Shown: positions 21,168 through 27,819, counted from the stretch's first letter. The stretch is 64,000 bases of DNA from Nostoc sp. S13 (GCF_029379315.1 NZ_JAQYWQ010000018.1:1-64000), one strand, 5' to 3'. Numbers and translations are program-made. Notes: generated from the letters alone by a model not told the origin.

Positions 21168-22253
21168 ATGCCAGTATCGCAGGAGCTAAGGCGCTTTGGA
21201 CATCACCTGATTCTAGGTGTTTCCGGCACTACATTAAGCAATGATGATAAACGTGCACTCAACCAATTGAGTCCGGTTGGGGTGATCTTTTTCGCTAAGA
21301 ACTTTTTGGATAGCACCCCCTATGAGGTTTGGCTGGAAAGCTTCAAGGATTTGAACAGCCAGATACGAGAATATACTGAACGTGATTCAATGTTCATCAC
21401 CCTGGATCATGAAGGAGGCCGTGTAATTCGTACACCACTGCCAATTACCCGCTTTCCTCATGCCTTGTTGCTGCGATCGCACGCCCGTGAGGTAGCAAAA
21501 GCCACAGCCGTAGAACTCAAATCACTGGGAATTAATTTATCGTGGGCACCTGTAGCAGATATTTTTTCCCATCCCAACAACCCCGTGATTGGGCCTCGGT
21601 CTTTTGGTAACACTCCCGATACTGTGGCCAAAAGTGCCCGTGACTACTACTTTGGACTTCAAGAGTCAGGAATTTTGGGATGCGCCAAGCACTTCCCTGG
21701 ACATGGAGACACGAGCAAGGACTCTCATATCGAGCTACCAATACTTAATCTGACTCTAGAAGATTTGCGACTTCGAGAACTTATACCCTTCAAAGCGCTA
21801 ATCGAAGTACAGATTCCTTTGATTATGAGTGTCCATATCTTATTTCCCAAGATAGATGGTGATGTGCCAGCAACGCTTTCCCAGGCTATCCTCAAAACCA
21901 TACTTAGAGAGGAACTTGGCTTTGAGGGAGTGGTTGTATCTGACGATTTAGATATGAAAGCGATCTCAGATATGTTTATGAAAGCTGGTACTGTAGCGCG
22001 GTCATTTCATGCAGGCTGCGATTTGTTTATTGTCTCGCGCAATATCAACTCATCATCTATAGAAAGAACTTATCAGATTGCTGAAGATTTTGTCGATTCC
22101 CTCACCAAGGGTAGCTTAGACGAATCAGTAGTCAAGGCAGCCAGAGAAAGAATTGAAAAACTACTGGCAGTAACACCGCAATATCCCATACATGCTTTGG
22201 ATAAAGATATATTATTGCAACATGCTAAATTAGCGATCGCTAGTTCGTATTAA
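21168..22253 (+). CDS. nagZ: Beta-N-acetylhexosaminidase (glycoside hydrolase family 3)
   Basis: A 361-residue GH3 enzyme that removes N-acetylglucosamine from 1,6-anhydromuropeptides during peptidoglycan recycling. The NagZ signature KHFPGHGDTSKDSHIELP (about residues 180-197) carries the catalytic Asp/His dyad loop. Upstream are GVIFFAKNF, ITLDHEGGRVIRTP and INLSWAPVADI, and VVSDDLDMKAI follows near residue 260 with the nucleophile Asp. No signal peptide, consistent with a cytoplasmic NagZ. It is a single gene, facing the tRNA array. Confidence 0.92.
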   Translation: MPVSQELRRFGHHLILGVSGTTLSNDDKRALNQLSPVGVIFFAKNFLDSTPYEVWLESFKDLNSQIREYTERDSMFITLDHEGGRVIRTPLPITRFPHALLLRSHAREVAKATAVELKSLGINLSWAPVADIFSHPNNPVIGPRSFGNTPDTVAKSARDYYFGLQESGILGCAKHFPGHGDTSKDSHIELPILNLTLEDLRLRELIPFKALIEVQIPLIMSVHILFPKIDGDVPATLSQAILKTILREELGFEGVVVSDDLDMKAISDMFMKAGTVARSFHAGCDLFIVSRNINSSSIERTYQIAEDFVDSLTKGSLDESVVKAARERIEKLLAVTPQYPIHALDKDILLQHAKLAIASSY

Positions 22254-22350
22254 TAAGCTAACGTGCATTCAAATTACATATTAGCAATTGCCAAAAGGCT
22301 GGCTAGGATTGCATTTTTTAATTTTTAATTATTAATTTTGAATTGCTTAA

Positions 22351-22421
22351 TGGGTGGTATAGGGGTCGAACCTATTTCTGCGAGTTAAAAGCTCGCTGCA
22401 CAGCCGTTATGCCAACCACCC
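22351..22421 (-). tRNA. tRNA-Lys(UUU), array member 1 (3'-most)
   Basis: Acceptor GGGTGGT with ACCACCC, anticodon arm GCGAG-CTTTTAA-CTCGC (TTT), T-arm ATAGG-TTCGACC-CCTAT. The D-arm is short and irregular. Confidence 0.85.
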
Positions 22422-22498
22422 TAGTTAATTTAAATAAAGAAATGAGCGCTGCGATCGTATTACATCGCAAGCGTTGTAACACCAATGCTAGATATGAA

Positions 22499-22570
22499 TC
22501 CACCTGGGAGGTACTGCCCCTCCTATTTCTGTGTTATCAGCACAGCGCCTCACTTTTCGGCTTCAGGTGG
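22499..22570 (-). tRNA. tRNA-Ile(GAU)-like, divergent T-loop
   Basis: Acceptor CCACCTG with CAGGTGG, D-stem GCC/GGC and anticodon arm CTGTG-CTGATAA-CACAG (GAT) are well paired. The T-loop reads GGCAGTA instead of the near-universal TTCRANY, so function is doubtful. Confidence 0.6.
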
Positions 22571-22575
22571 AAAAG

Positions 22576-22699
22576 AGGAAGATAGAGGAATCGTAGCTTG
22601 CTTCCCGTAGGGTACACCTACAGTTGCCCATACCCTGGTTTTCAAGACCAGTTGCCGTCCATACTCTTCGAGAAGGCTTCGCCTACAGCGGCATCTTCC
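22576..22699 (-). tRNA. tRNA-Ser(UGA) interrupted by two small repeats
   Basis: Acceptor GGAAGAT with ATCTTCC, D-stem GCCG/CGGC, anticodon arm CTGGT-CTTGAAA-ACCAG (TGA) and a long variable arm. Extra DNA of about 24 bases sits in the D-loop (plus 22662-22685) and about 23 bases in the T-loop (plus 22594-22616). Both inserts are small dispersed repeats also seen elsewhere in the window. The stems are intact. Confidence 0.65.
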
Positions 22700-22705
22700 A
22701 TTCAA

Positions 22706-22781
22706 GGGTGCCTGACGGGACTTGAACCCGCTATGACTGGTTCCACAAACCAGCGCCTCAACCACTTTGGCTTCAGACACC
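22706..22781 (-). tRNA. tRNA-His(GUG)
   Basis: Acceptor GGTGTCT with AGGCACC, anticodon arm CTGGT-TTGTGGA-ACCAG (GTG), T-arm GCGGG-TTCAAGT-CCCGT. Confidence 0.85.
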
Positions 22782-22786
22782 ATCAG

Positions 22787-22860
22787 TGGAATCAATGGGA
22801 ATTGAACCCATAACCTCCTGCTTGCAAGGCAGGCGCTCTATCCATTTGAGCTATGACCCC
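22787..22860 (-). tRNA. tRNA-Ala(UGC)
   Basis: Acceptor GGGGTCA with TGATTCC, anticodon arm CCTGC-CTTGCAA-GGCAGG (TGC), T-arm ATGGG-TTCAATT-CCCAT. Confidence 0.88.
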
Positions 22861-22916
22861 ATCAAACAAGTTAAAAGTTAAAAGTTAAAAGTAAACACTT
22901 TTGACTTTTATTCAGG

Positions 22917-22990
22917 CGGGAGTGGTAGGACTTGAACCCACAACTTTCGAGGTAGAAGCTCGAAGCTCTATTCCATTGAGCTACACTCCC
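22917..22990 (-). tRNA. tRNA-Arg(UCU)
   Basis: Acceptor GGGAGTG with CACTCCC, anticodon arm TCGAG-CTTCTAC-CTCGA (TCT), T-arm with TTCAAGT, discriminator G. Confidence 0.88.
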
Positions 22991-22999
22991 AATATTTGG

Positions 23000-23072
23000 T
23001 AGTCCTGGCAGGAATTGAACCCGCAACATTCTTCTTGTAAGGAAGACACTCTACCAATTGAGCTACAGGACT
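23000..23072 (-). tRNA. tRNA-Val(UAC)
   Basis: Acceptor AGTCCTG with CAGGACT, anticodon arm TCTTC-CTTACAA-GAAGA (TAC), T-loop TTCAATT, discriminator A. Confidence 0.85.
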
Positions 23073-23076
23073 ACGC

Positions 23077-23191
23077 AAGTAGTGGAGGGACTTGTACCCC
23101 TACGGAGAAGCAAGCTACGCGCAGTATTCTCGAAGAGTACCCACGCACTGAGTATGGCGTACTCAGATGCTACTGACTACATCACACCCGC
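23077..23191 (-). tRNA. tRNA-Gly(GCC)-like with T-loop insertion and poor acceptor stem
   Basis: Anticodon arm TGAGT-ACGCCAT-ACTCA (GCC). The T-stem GTGGG/CCCTC is split by about 43 bases of dispersed-repeat DNA (plus 23097-23139, with TACTCTTCGAGAA and GTAGCTTGCTTCTCC). The acceptor GCGGGTG pairs badly with CACTACT. Probably non-functional unless processed in an unknown way. Confidence 0.5.
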
Positions 23192-23199
23192 AAGTTCAG

Positions 23200-23270
23200 A
23201 GCGGACGGCGAGATTTGAACTCGCACGAAGACGTTGGAAGCGTCTCATGCTGCCGTTACATCACACCCGC
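23200..23270 (-). tRNA. tRNA-Gly(UCC)
   Basis: Acceptor GCGGGTG with CGTCCGC (two G-T pairs), anticodon arm AGACG-CTTCCAA-CGTCT (TCC), T-arm GCGAG-TTCAAAT-CTCGC. Confidence 0.87.
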
Positions 23271-23278
23271 ATTAGTCA

Positions 23279-23351
23279 AGCTGGTAACAGGAATTGAACC
23301 TGCAACCTACTGATTACAAGTCAGTTGCTCTGCCAATTGAGCTATACCAGC
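23279..23351 (-). tRNA. tRNA-Thr(UGU)
   Basis: Acceptor GCTGGTA with TACCAGC, anticodon arm ACTGA-CTTGTAA-TCAGT (TGT), T-arm GCAGG-TTCAATT-CCTGT. Confidence 0.9.
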
Positions 23352-23362
23352 ACTAATTTTGG

Positions 23363-23435
23363 TGACGGGGGCAGGAATTGCACCTGCTGATGTGAGGCTT
23401 ATGAGACCTCCAAGCCACTCTTGCTTCATCCCCGC
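23363..23435 (-). tRNA. tRNA with CAU anticodon (Met or Ile2 type)
   Basis: Anticodon arm GAGGT-CTCATAA-GCCTC (CAT), T-loop TGCAATT, acceptor GCGGGGA with CCCCCGT (end pairs imperfect). Initiator, elongator and lysidine-modified Ile types cannot be separated by eye. Confidence 0.7.
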
Positions 23436-23446
23436 AAAATCACCAA

Positions 23447-23519
23447 TACCCCTGACTGGATTTGAACCAGCAACCTCTTCGTTCTAAGCGAAGCGCCTCT
23501 TCCGTTGGGCTACAAGGGC
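23447..23519 (-). tRNA. tRNA with Leu anticodon UAG but short variable arm
   Basis: A 73-base class I body: acceptor GCCCTTG with CAGGGGT, anticodon arm CTTCG-CTTAGAA-CGAAG (TAG), five-base variable region AGGTT, T-arm with TTCAAAT, discriminator A. Bacterial tRNA-Leu normally has a long variable arm. It shares the D-arm pattern AGCCCAA..GGAAGAGG with the tRNAs at 23887 and 23971. Confidence 0.7.
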
Positions 23520-23523
23520 AAAG

Positions 23524-23596
23524 TTTGAGTGGCAGGGATTGAACCTGCCACCTGGAGTTTCCGAAACTCCCGCGCTTCCAACTGCGCTACACCCAG
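23524..23596 (-). tRNA. tRNA-Pro(CGG)
   Basis: Acceptor CTGGGTG with CACTCAA (terminal pair mismatched), D-arm GCGCAGTTGGAAGCGC, anticodon arm GGAGT-TTCGGAA-ACTCC (CGG), T-arm GCAGG-TTCAATC-CCTGC. Confidence 0.8.
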
Positions 23597-23605
23597 ATAT
23601 TTTGG

Positions 23606-23680
<75 letters not shown>

Positions 23681-23684
23681 TTAG

Positions 23685-23800
23685 TATCCCTGACAGGATT
23701 TGTAGACGCAAAGCGGCTTCCCGTTCGCGGAGCGTCCCCAAGGGAAGGGTACCTGCAAAATCTGGACTCTGATTCCAGCACTTATGCCACATTCCGTGAT
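23685..23800 (-). tRNA. tRNA-Leu(CAG) interrupted in the T-loop
   Basis: Anticodon arm CTGGA-ATCAGAG-TCCAG (CAG). The T-stem GCAGG/CCTGT is split by about 50 bases (plus 23702-23751) carrying the dispersed repeat GTAGACGCAAAGCGGCTTCC. The acceptor ATCACGG pairs with CAGGGAT with two mismatches. Without the insert the gene would have a short variable region. Confidence 0.55.
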
Positions 23801-23809
23801 AGCGGCATA

Positions 23810-23882
23810 TCGGGATGGCAGGACTCGAACCTGCGACTCCATGCTCCCAAAGCATGGCTTCTCGCCACTGAATTACATCCCG
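23810..23882 (-). tRNA. tRNA-Pro(UGG)
   Basis: Acceptor CGGGATG with CATCCCG, anticodon arm CATGC-TTTGGGA-GCATG (TGG), T-arm GCAGG-TTCGAGT-CCTGC. Well formed. Confidence 0.9.
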
Positions 23883-23886
23883 TTGG

Positions 23887-23961
23887 TACTCCTGGTGGGA
23901 GTCGAACCCACAACCAAACAGATTTTAAGTCTGCCACCTCTTCCAATTGGGCTACAGGAGC
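23887..23961 (-). tRNA. tRNA with Leu anticodon UAA but short variable arm
   Basis: Acceptor GCTCCTG with CAGGAGT, anticodon arm GCAGA-CTTAAAA-TCTGT (TAA), short variable region, T-arm GTGGG-TTCGACT-CCCAC, discriminator A. Same backbone as the UAG and CAA genes at 23447 and 23971. Confidence 0.75.
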
Positions 23962-23970
23962 AAGTTTTGC

Positions 23971-24044
23971 TACTCTTGGTGAGAATCGAACCCACAACAT
24001 ACCGTTTTTGAAACGGCAGCCTCTTCCAGTTGGGCTACAAGAGC
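23971..24044 (-). tRNA. tRNA with Leu anticodon CAA but short variable arm
   Basis: Acceptor GCTCTTG with CAAGAGT, anticodon arm GCCGT-TTCAAAA-ACGGT (CAA), short variable region, T-arm GTGGG-TTCGATT-CTCAC, discriminator A. Confidence 0.75.
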
Positions 24045-24053
24045 AGAGTTTGG

Positions 24054-24122
24054 CAGCCCCACCAGGACTCGAACCTGGAATCTTCGCCTTCAAAGGTATG
24101 TTGCCAATTACACCACAGGGCT
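24054..24122 (-). tRNA. tRNA-Gln(UUG)-like, unpaired anticodon stem
   Basis: Acceptor AGCCCTG with TGGGGCT and T-arm CCAGG-TTCGAGT-CCTGG are good. The loop CTTTGAA would give TTG, but the flanks CATAC and GGCGA hardly pair. Possibly decayed. Confidence 0.5.
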
Positions 24123-24125
24123 TTA

Positions 24126-24198
24126 TTGCCAGGGCAGGGCTTGAACCTGCAACCTCATCGTTCAGAGCGATGCGACTTACCAATTCGTCCACCCGGCA
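24126..24198 (-). tRNA. tRNA-Gln(CUG)
   Basis: Acceptor TGCCGGG with CCTGGCA (T1-A72 as in Gln), anticodon arm CATCG-CTCTGAA-CGATG (CTG), T-arm GCAGG-TTCAAGC-CCTGC. Confidence 0.87.
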
Positions 24199-24206
24199 AT
24201 GAATGG

Positions 24207-24278
24207 CTGCCCCAGTAGGACTCGAACCTACAACCGCGCGGTTAACAACCGCTTGCTCTCCCATTGAGCTATGAGGCA
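24207..24278 (-). tRNA. tRNA-Asn(GUU)
   Basis: Acceptor TGCCTCA with TGGGGCA, anticodon arm AGCGG-TTGTTAA-CCGCG (GTT), T-arm GTAGG-TTCGAGT-CCTAC, discriminator G. Confidence 0.9.
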
Positions 24279-24284
24279 ACCAAG

Positions 24285-24359
24285 CCCCCCAGGTCGGAAT
24301 CGAACCGACGACCTCCTGTTTTTCAAACAGGTGCTAACTACCAACTGAGCTACCGGGGG
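24285..24359 (-). tRNA. tRNA-Phe(GAA)
   Basis: Acceptor CCCCCGG with CTGGGGG, anticodon arm CCTGT-TTGAAAA-ACAGG (GAA), T-arm GTCGG-TTCGATT-CCGAC. Confidence 0.9.
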
Positions 24360-24368
24360 ATAAAATAA

Positions 24369-24563
24369 TAGGACTTACGCAAAATATCTCACAAACTCTG
24401 ATTTCTCCATGTCGCGCCAGTTGCTACAACGGGGGTAACCCCCCTTCGGGTTCACCAGTCGCCTACGGCGGGAAACCCGCCTACAGCGCTGGATTCACCG
24501 CAACGCACTGGCTTCTCTGCGCCTGGAGTGGTTCGTTATTCCGTAACTTGTGCGTAAGTCCTA
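24369..24563. mobile_element. MITE-like inverted-repeat element inside the tRNA array
   Basis: Ends TAGGACTTACGCA and TGCGTAAGTCCTA are perfect 13-base inverted repeats bounding 195 bases between tRNA-Phe and tRNA-Arg. There is no reading frame inside. The interior contains dispersed repeats (CCAGTCGCCTACGGCGGG). The same ends bound the element at 48298-48380. Confidence 0.75.
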
Positions 24564-24580
24564 AATAAGAGATCATGTAA

Positions 24581-24655
24581 CGAGAGCGGAGGGATCTGAA
24601 CCCTCAAGTCTTCAGTTTCGTAGACTGAGATGTTATCCAGTTACACCACACTCTC
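24581..24655 (-). tRNA. tRNA-Arg(ACG)
   Basis: Acceptor GAGAGTG with CGCTCTC, anticodon arm TCAGT-CTACGAA-ACTGA (ACG), T-arm GAGGG-TTCAGAT-CCCTC. Confidence 0.88.
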
Positions 24656-24659
24656 AAAA

Positions 24660-24749
24660 CGGAGAGAACAGGATTTGAACCTGCGACGGATATTAACTAC
24701 CCGTTTCCTCTTAGCAGGAGGACGCTTTGGGCCACTCAGCCACCTCTCC
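24660..24749 (-). tRNA. tRNA-Ser(GCU), second copy
   Basis: Class II tRNA: acceptor GGAGAGG with TCTCTCC, anticodon arm TCCTC-CTGCTAA-GAGGA (GCT), long variable arm. It duplicates the decoding of the tRNA at 16566-16657. Confidence 0.9.
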
Positions 24750-24753
24750 ATAG

Positions 24754-24836
24754 TGGGTCGAGCAGGATTTGAACCTGCGTGCAAAAAAGAACAGTTTTAC
24801 AGACTGTCGCCTTCAGCCAGACTCGGCCACCGACCC
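24754..24836 (-). tRNA. tRNA-Tyr(GUA)
   Basis: Acceptor GGGTCGG with TCGACCC, anticodon arm ACAGT-CTGTAAA-ACTGT (GTA), long variable arm, T-arm GCAGG-TTCAAAT-CCTGC. Confidence 0.92.
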
Positions 24837-24843
24837 ATAATCA

Positions 24844-24915
24844 TTCCCTCGACGAGAATTGAACTCGCATCTGTGCTTTGAAAGAGCACTGACTTAACCA
24901 TTCGTCCACGAGGGC
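24844..24915 (-). tRNA. tRNA-Glu(UUC), array copy
   Basis: Acceptor GCCCTCG with CGAGGGA, anticodon arm GTGCT-CTTTCAA-AGCAC (TTC), T-arm GCGAG-TTCAATT-CTCGT. It duplicates the tRNA at 31874-31946. Confidence 0.87.
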
Positions 24916-24925
24916 ATAATTTATC

Positions 24926-24980
24926 GAATTTTAGATTTTAAATTTTAGATTTTGGATTAAATTTTTTAATCTAAAATTGT
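24926..24980. repeat. TTTAGATTTTGGATT-family repeat, copy 3
   Basis: AATTTTAGATTTTAAATTTT then AGATTTTGGATTAA, with a short inverted arm TTTTTTAATCTAAAATTG, between two tRNA genes of the array. Confidence 0.7.
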
Positions 24981-24985
24981 CTGAC

Positions 24986-25055
24986 ACAGGGACTAGGATT
25001 TGAACCCAGAACATCGGATTTGGAGTCACGAGGTGTTACCGTTACACCATCCCTG
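24986..25055 (-). tRNA. tRNA-Trp(CCA)-like, weak anticodon stem
   Basis: Acceptor CAGGGAT with GTCCCTG, T-loop TTCAAAT, loop CTCCAAA (CCA). The anticodon-stem flanks CGTGA and TCCGA form only two pairs, so activity is uncertain. Confidence 0.5.
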
Positions 25056-25062
25056 CATTTGG

Positions 25063-25135
25063 TAGCAGTGGCGGGATTTGCACCCGCATATACCAGGGTA
25101 TGAACCTGGGGCTTTGCTAATTAAGCTACGCTGCG
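25063..25135 (-). tRNA. tRNA-Met(CAU)
   Basis: Anticodon arm CCAGG-TTCATAC-CCTGG (CAT), T-arm GCGGG-TGCAAAT-CCCGC, acceptor CGCAGCG with CACTGCT including a C1-T72 mismatch, which is initiator-like. The three G-C pairs typical of initiators are absent. Confidence 0.75.
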
Positions 25136-25150
25136 ATACGATCGCACCAA

Positions 25151-25223
25151 AGGTCAGGGCGGGAATTGAACCCGCGCTAATCGGTTTTGCAGACCAATGC
25201 CTTACCAACTTGGCTACCTGACC
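25151..25223 (-). tRNA. tRNA-Cys(GCA)
   Basis: Acceptor GGTCAGG with CCTGACC, anticodon arm TTGGT-CTGCAAA-ACCGA (GCA), T-arm GCGGG-TTCAATT-CCCGC. Confidence 0.9.
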
Positions 25224-25229
25224 ATTTGG

Positions 25230-25303
25230 GAGTCCCGACGAGATTCGCACTCGCAATCTTCAGTTCGAGAAACTGACGGCTTAAACTATTCGCCTACAGG
25301 ACT
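25230..25303 (-). tRNA. tRNA-Glu(CUC)
   Basis: Acceptor AGTCCTG with CGGGACT, anticodon arm TCAGT-TTCTCGA-ACTGA (CTC), T-loop TGCGAAT. Confidence 0.8.
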
Positions 25304-25307
25304 GCAA

Positions 25308-25407
25308 CCAGGGTGACGGGATTTGTAGACGCAAAGCGGCTTCCCGCAGGATACCCGCAACATTTCCGCAGACAACGGAACGCTCTAGCCAGTTGAGCTA
25401 CACCCCG
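25308..25407 (-). tRNA. tRNA-Asp(GUC) interrupted in the T-loop, array member 31 (5'-most)
   Basis: Acceptor CGGGGTG with CACCCTG, D-arm AGCTCAACTGGCTAGAGC, anticodon arm TTCCG-TTGTCTG-CGGAA (GTC). The T-stem GCGGG/CCCGT is split by about 28 bases (plus 25325-25352) of the dispersed repeat GTAGACGCAAAGCGGCTTCC. Everything outside the insert is canonical. Confidence 0.7.
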
Positions 25408-25410
25408 ATT

Positions 25411-25451
25411 TTTTGGAATCTGTGCCTAAACTTTGAGGTTTTGAGGCACAG
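25411..25451. other. Hairpin in the leader of the tRNA array
   Basis: AATCTGTGCC and GGCACAGATT form a 10-base perfect stem just upstream of the first tRNA on the minus strand. On the plus strand it is followed by TTT. It could be an RNA processing or attenuation element. Confidence 0.4.
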
Positions 25452-25525
25452 ATTTTTGGTGAACTTACCCATTTCTTATTTAGTTTTCAAGGTTCAGAAA
25501 AATTACTTTTAACTGTTAGAAACTC

Positions 25526-25792
25526 TTAGCAAAACAACCGAAACTCTAGGTAGTAAGCCTGTTGTATATTACGGATGTATTCAGTGGTTTTGAGCAGTGC
25601 AAACTTAGAACTTTTTTCGTTTATTGCCTCTACTTCCAATCGTTTGCAAGTAAAAGCAGCTTTGTTGCCTGGGGACTCTGGTTTATTCCAACGCCTGTCC
25701 TTTAGTTGTATGTAAAACATGACTTTGACTCTTGGGAAGCTTGTCTTCTGCCTTACTACATTTATACTACAAAATACTACAAGAAGTGTCAA
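25526..25792 (-). CDS. Small hypothetical protein upstream of the tRNA array
   Basis: An 88-residue frame; the internal ATG 25720 (MFYIQLKDRRWNKPESPGNK) is a plausible alternative start giving 64 residues. The C-terminal part (RLEVEAINEKSSKFALLK, then EYIRNIQQAYYLEFRLF) looks like a folded helical domain. It is the only frame of size between the tRNA array and its probable promoter, on the same strand as the tRNAs. Its upstream DNA carries three TGTAGTA repeats. Family unknown; it may be cotranscribed with the array. Confidence 0.4.
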   Translation of the reverse strand: MTLLVVFCSINVVRQKTSFPRVKVMFYIQLKDRRWNKPESPGNKAAFTCKRLEVEAINEKSSKFALLKTTEYIRNIQQAYYLEFRLFC

Positions 25793-25796
25793 GGGG
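25754..25796 (-). promoter_or_regulatory. Promoter region with three TGTAGTA direct repeats
   Basis: On the minus strand TTGACA (plus 25789-25794) is followed by TGTAGTA at plus 25775-25781, 25765-25771 and 25754-25760, a spacing of 10-11 bases or one helical turn. TATAAA overlaps the repeats, but its 20-base spacer from TTGACA is long. Repeats on one face of the helix suggest an operator. Confidence 0.45.
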
Positions 25797-25913
25797 TTTG
25801 AGAAAGTTTTTTTGAAATTGTCTAGAAAAGCTGCTGCACTTAGATTTGAACTTGCTAACCCCTCTTAAAAGTCAAACTACAGTTATGATTGGGTGAGTAT
25901 TTAAAAGCCTGAC

Positions 25914-26765
25914 GTGACAGACAACTACCTCAAGCGACAAAAGATAATTAGTGTTGTGGCGATCGCCTCTATGATTACAGCTTGTAGTATGGCTCCAGGC
26001 ACCTCCCCACAACTAGGGTTGAACAAGCCTTTAAGCAAAATCCATACTGCACAAGGTCAAGATCATCTAGCAAAGGGTCAAATTAATGCCCAACTACCGC
26101 CATCAGCCAAAGTAGAAAACCCTACCTTTACAGTCCCAGCTAAATTTCAGGGAAAAACAGTTTATCAGGTGCATCCCAGGAACAACGAGAAGGTTATTGC
26201 TCTAGGCATTGATGATGGCCCTTGGCCAAAGACAACCCTAGAAATGCTGGATATCCTAAAGCAAAATGATGTTAAGGTGACATTCTTTTGGGTAGGACAA
26301 GCCTTGCAAGCAAATCCTGACCTAGCCAAGCGTGAGGTAGCCGAGGGACACGCCATTGGCAACCATACTTGGCATCATTGGTATCGGCGAATGGATGAAG
26401 CCACAGCCAAGAGTGAAATTGATCGCACAGCTGACCTGATATACAAAACTACAGGAGTCAAAACTGCTCTGTTTCGTCCTCCTGGAGGTTTTTTAAATAA
26501 CGGAGTAGCCGCTTACGCCAAAAGCCAGAAGGACGCTGTAATTATGTGGTCAGTAACTTCAGCTGATACTGACCCTCACGCCAAACCACAAGCATTTGTA
26601 AATAATGTCCTGAAAGGCGCGAAACCAGGTTCTATTGTTTTAATGCATGATGGTGGTGGCGATCGCCAAAGAACTGTACAAGCATTGCCACAAATCATCA
26701 GTGGACTCAAACAGCAAGGCTACCGATTTGTGACAATTCCCGAACTTCTAGAAATGGGACAATAA
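25914..26765 (+). CDS. Polysaccharide deacetylase (NodB domain) lipoprotein
   Basis: Starts at GTG 25914; 283 residues. The N-terminus is a lipoprotein signal (IISVVAIASMITAC, Cys near residue 23). The NodB domain spans about 95-280: motif 1 LGIDDGPWPKTT with the catalytic and metal Asp, motif 2 GHAIGNHTWHHW with the metal-binding H-x3-H, motif 3 LFRPPGGF, and late motif SIVLMHDGGGDR. Such enzymes remove acetyl groups from N-acetylglucosamine in peptidoglycan or other surface glycans. The membrane-anchored extracytoplasmic location agrees with that. Confidence 0.9.
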   Translation: MTDNYLKRQKIISVVAIASMITACSMAPGTSPQLGLNKPLSKIHTAQGQDHLAKGQINAQLPPSAKVENPTFTVPAKFQGKTVYQVHPRNNEKVIALGIDDGPWPKTTLEMLDILKQNDVKVTFFWVGQALQANPDLAKREVAEGHAIGNHTWHHWYRRMDEATAKSEIDRTADLIYKTTGVKTALFRPPGGFLNNGVAAYAKSQKDAVIMWSVTSADTDPHAKPQAFVNNVLKGAKPGSIVLMHDGGGDRQRTVQALPQIISGLKQQGYRFVTIPELLEMGQ

Positions 26766-26791
26766 AGGGTGAGTCGAATTTCTCACCCTTT
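26764..26791. terminator. Bidirectional terminator hairpin
   Basis: AAAGGGTGAG and CTCACCCTTT pair around an eight-base loop, between the convergent deacetylase and 26794-27186 genes. Confidence 0.7.
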
Positions 26792-26793
26792 GT

Positions 26794-27186
26794 TTATTCA
26801 CTCACGACAGAAGCACTGCTCTCTTGAGCTTCCTGCCAAAGTTTGTGCAAAAAGAACTCAGCGCGATCGCTGATAGTGGTGACAAACACACCTACAGCAT
26901 CCTTATAACTATCTGATAGCCAAGAACCCCGCAGGGTGACTTCCATATATTCACCATCGCAGGCACAGAGGGCAATGATTCCTCTGTCATCTCTTTTTAC
27001 CTCAGCCTTGAGTACTTCTACTCCTGGCAAATCAATAGGAAGCAAAAAGGAAGCGGTACTGGGTTCAATGCATAAACCTTGCCCAACTCGCAGGGCTAAA
27101 ATCACTCGCTGTGCTACCCATGCTTCTAGCGACAGAGTGATACATTCTAAATCAAAGCTACTTTCAGTGTAAGTTAATTTCAGCAT
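26794..27186 (-). CDS. Conserved-looking cyanobacterial protein of unknown function
   Basis: A 130-residue soluble protein with alternating strands and helices (LECITLSLEAWVAQRVILAL, VEVLKAEVKRDDRGIIALC, YMEVTLRGSWLSDS) and an acidic tail. The cysteines in CACDGEY could bind metal, but there is no complete motif. It begins 16 bases after the HNH nuclease gene on the same strand, so the two are probably one operon. No family is recognised. Confidence 0.65.
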   Translation of the reverse strand: MLKLTYTESSFDLECITLSLEAWVAQRVILALRVGQGLCIEPSTASFLLPIDLPGVEVLKAEVKRDDRGIIALCACDGEYMEVTLRGSWLSDSYKDAVGVFVTTISDRAEFFLHKLWQEAQESSASVVSE

Positions 27187-27202
27187 TCCTTATGCTCTCC
27201 TG

Positions 27203-27709
27203 TTATTCCAGGTTTGCTTGCATATCTATCCAAAACTGTTCAGCGAAAGAAATCGCGGGGTGCATTGGTGCTTTTGGTTTGGTACGCAGTTGCATACCAG
27301 CCTCAAACAGGCTGCGATCACCTTTGCGGGAGTTACATCTTTCACAAGCTGCGACTACGTTATCCCAAGTGTGAGAGCCGCCTTTTGATCGCGGCATCAC
27401 ATGATCTAGCGTTAGACGTTTGCCGCTACCGCAATATTGGCAACTGTGATGGTCTCGTCGCAACACTTCCCGCCGATTCACTGGCGGAACTTTCCACATC
27501 CGTTCATTGGAAGTGATTGTCAAGCGAATGTGTTTTGGTACATCAATTACCAAACTGGGTGAGTGAACTCGCCATCCGCCTTCTGTACTAAAACCTAGCG
27601 GTTGGGCTTTGTTGGTTACTAACAGCACAATCGCCCGCTTAATATTGATCCGACACAGTGGCAAGTAATTTTGCGAAAACACCACCACAGATTGCTCTAA
27701 CACTTGCAT
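27203..27709 (-). CDS. HNH endonuclease
   Basis: Start set at ATG 27709 (MQVLEQSVVVFSQNYLPLCR), eleven codons after the longest frame's ATG, because this is where conserved-looking sequence begins. The 168-residue protein has an N-terminal domain (residues 1-75) and a C-terminal HNH module: CQYCGSGKRLTLDHVMPRSK, then GGSHTWDNVVAACERCNSRK, with two zinc-binding Cys pairs and the DH catalytic pair. This stand-alone form resembles the cyanobacterial and plastid HNH family of unknown cellular target. It is probably cotranscribed with 26794-27186. Confidence 0.88.
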   Translation of the reverse strand: MQVLEQSVVVFSQNYLPLCRINIKRAIVLLVTNKAQPLGFSTEGGWRVHSPSLVIDVPKHIRLTITSNERMWKVPPVNRREVLRRDHHSCQYCGSGKRLTLDHVMPRSKGGSHTWDNVVAACERCNSRKGDRSLFEAGMQLRTKPKAPMHPAISFAEQFWIDMQANLE

Positions 27710-27755
27710 TGCGATCGCGCCGCGCATGGAAGATATCGTCACAGCTTAACTCCTT

Positions 27756-27794
27756 ATAAAAAAACCCCCGCTTCCTTTGGGTGAAGCGGGGGTT
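27756..27794 (-). terminator. Rho-independent terminator
   Basis: A strong stem AACCCCCGCTTC/GAAGCGGGGGTT (plus 27763-27794) followed on the minus strand by seven or more Ts. It separates the 27820-28068 gene from the HNH operon. Confidence 0.88.
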
Positions 27795-27819
27795 AGAATT
27801 GACCGGAAAATTTTCTGGT

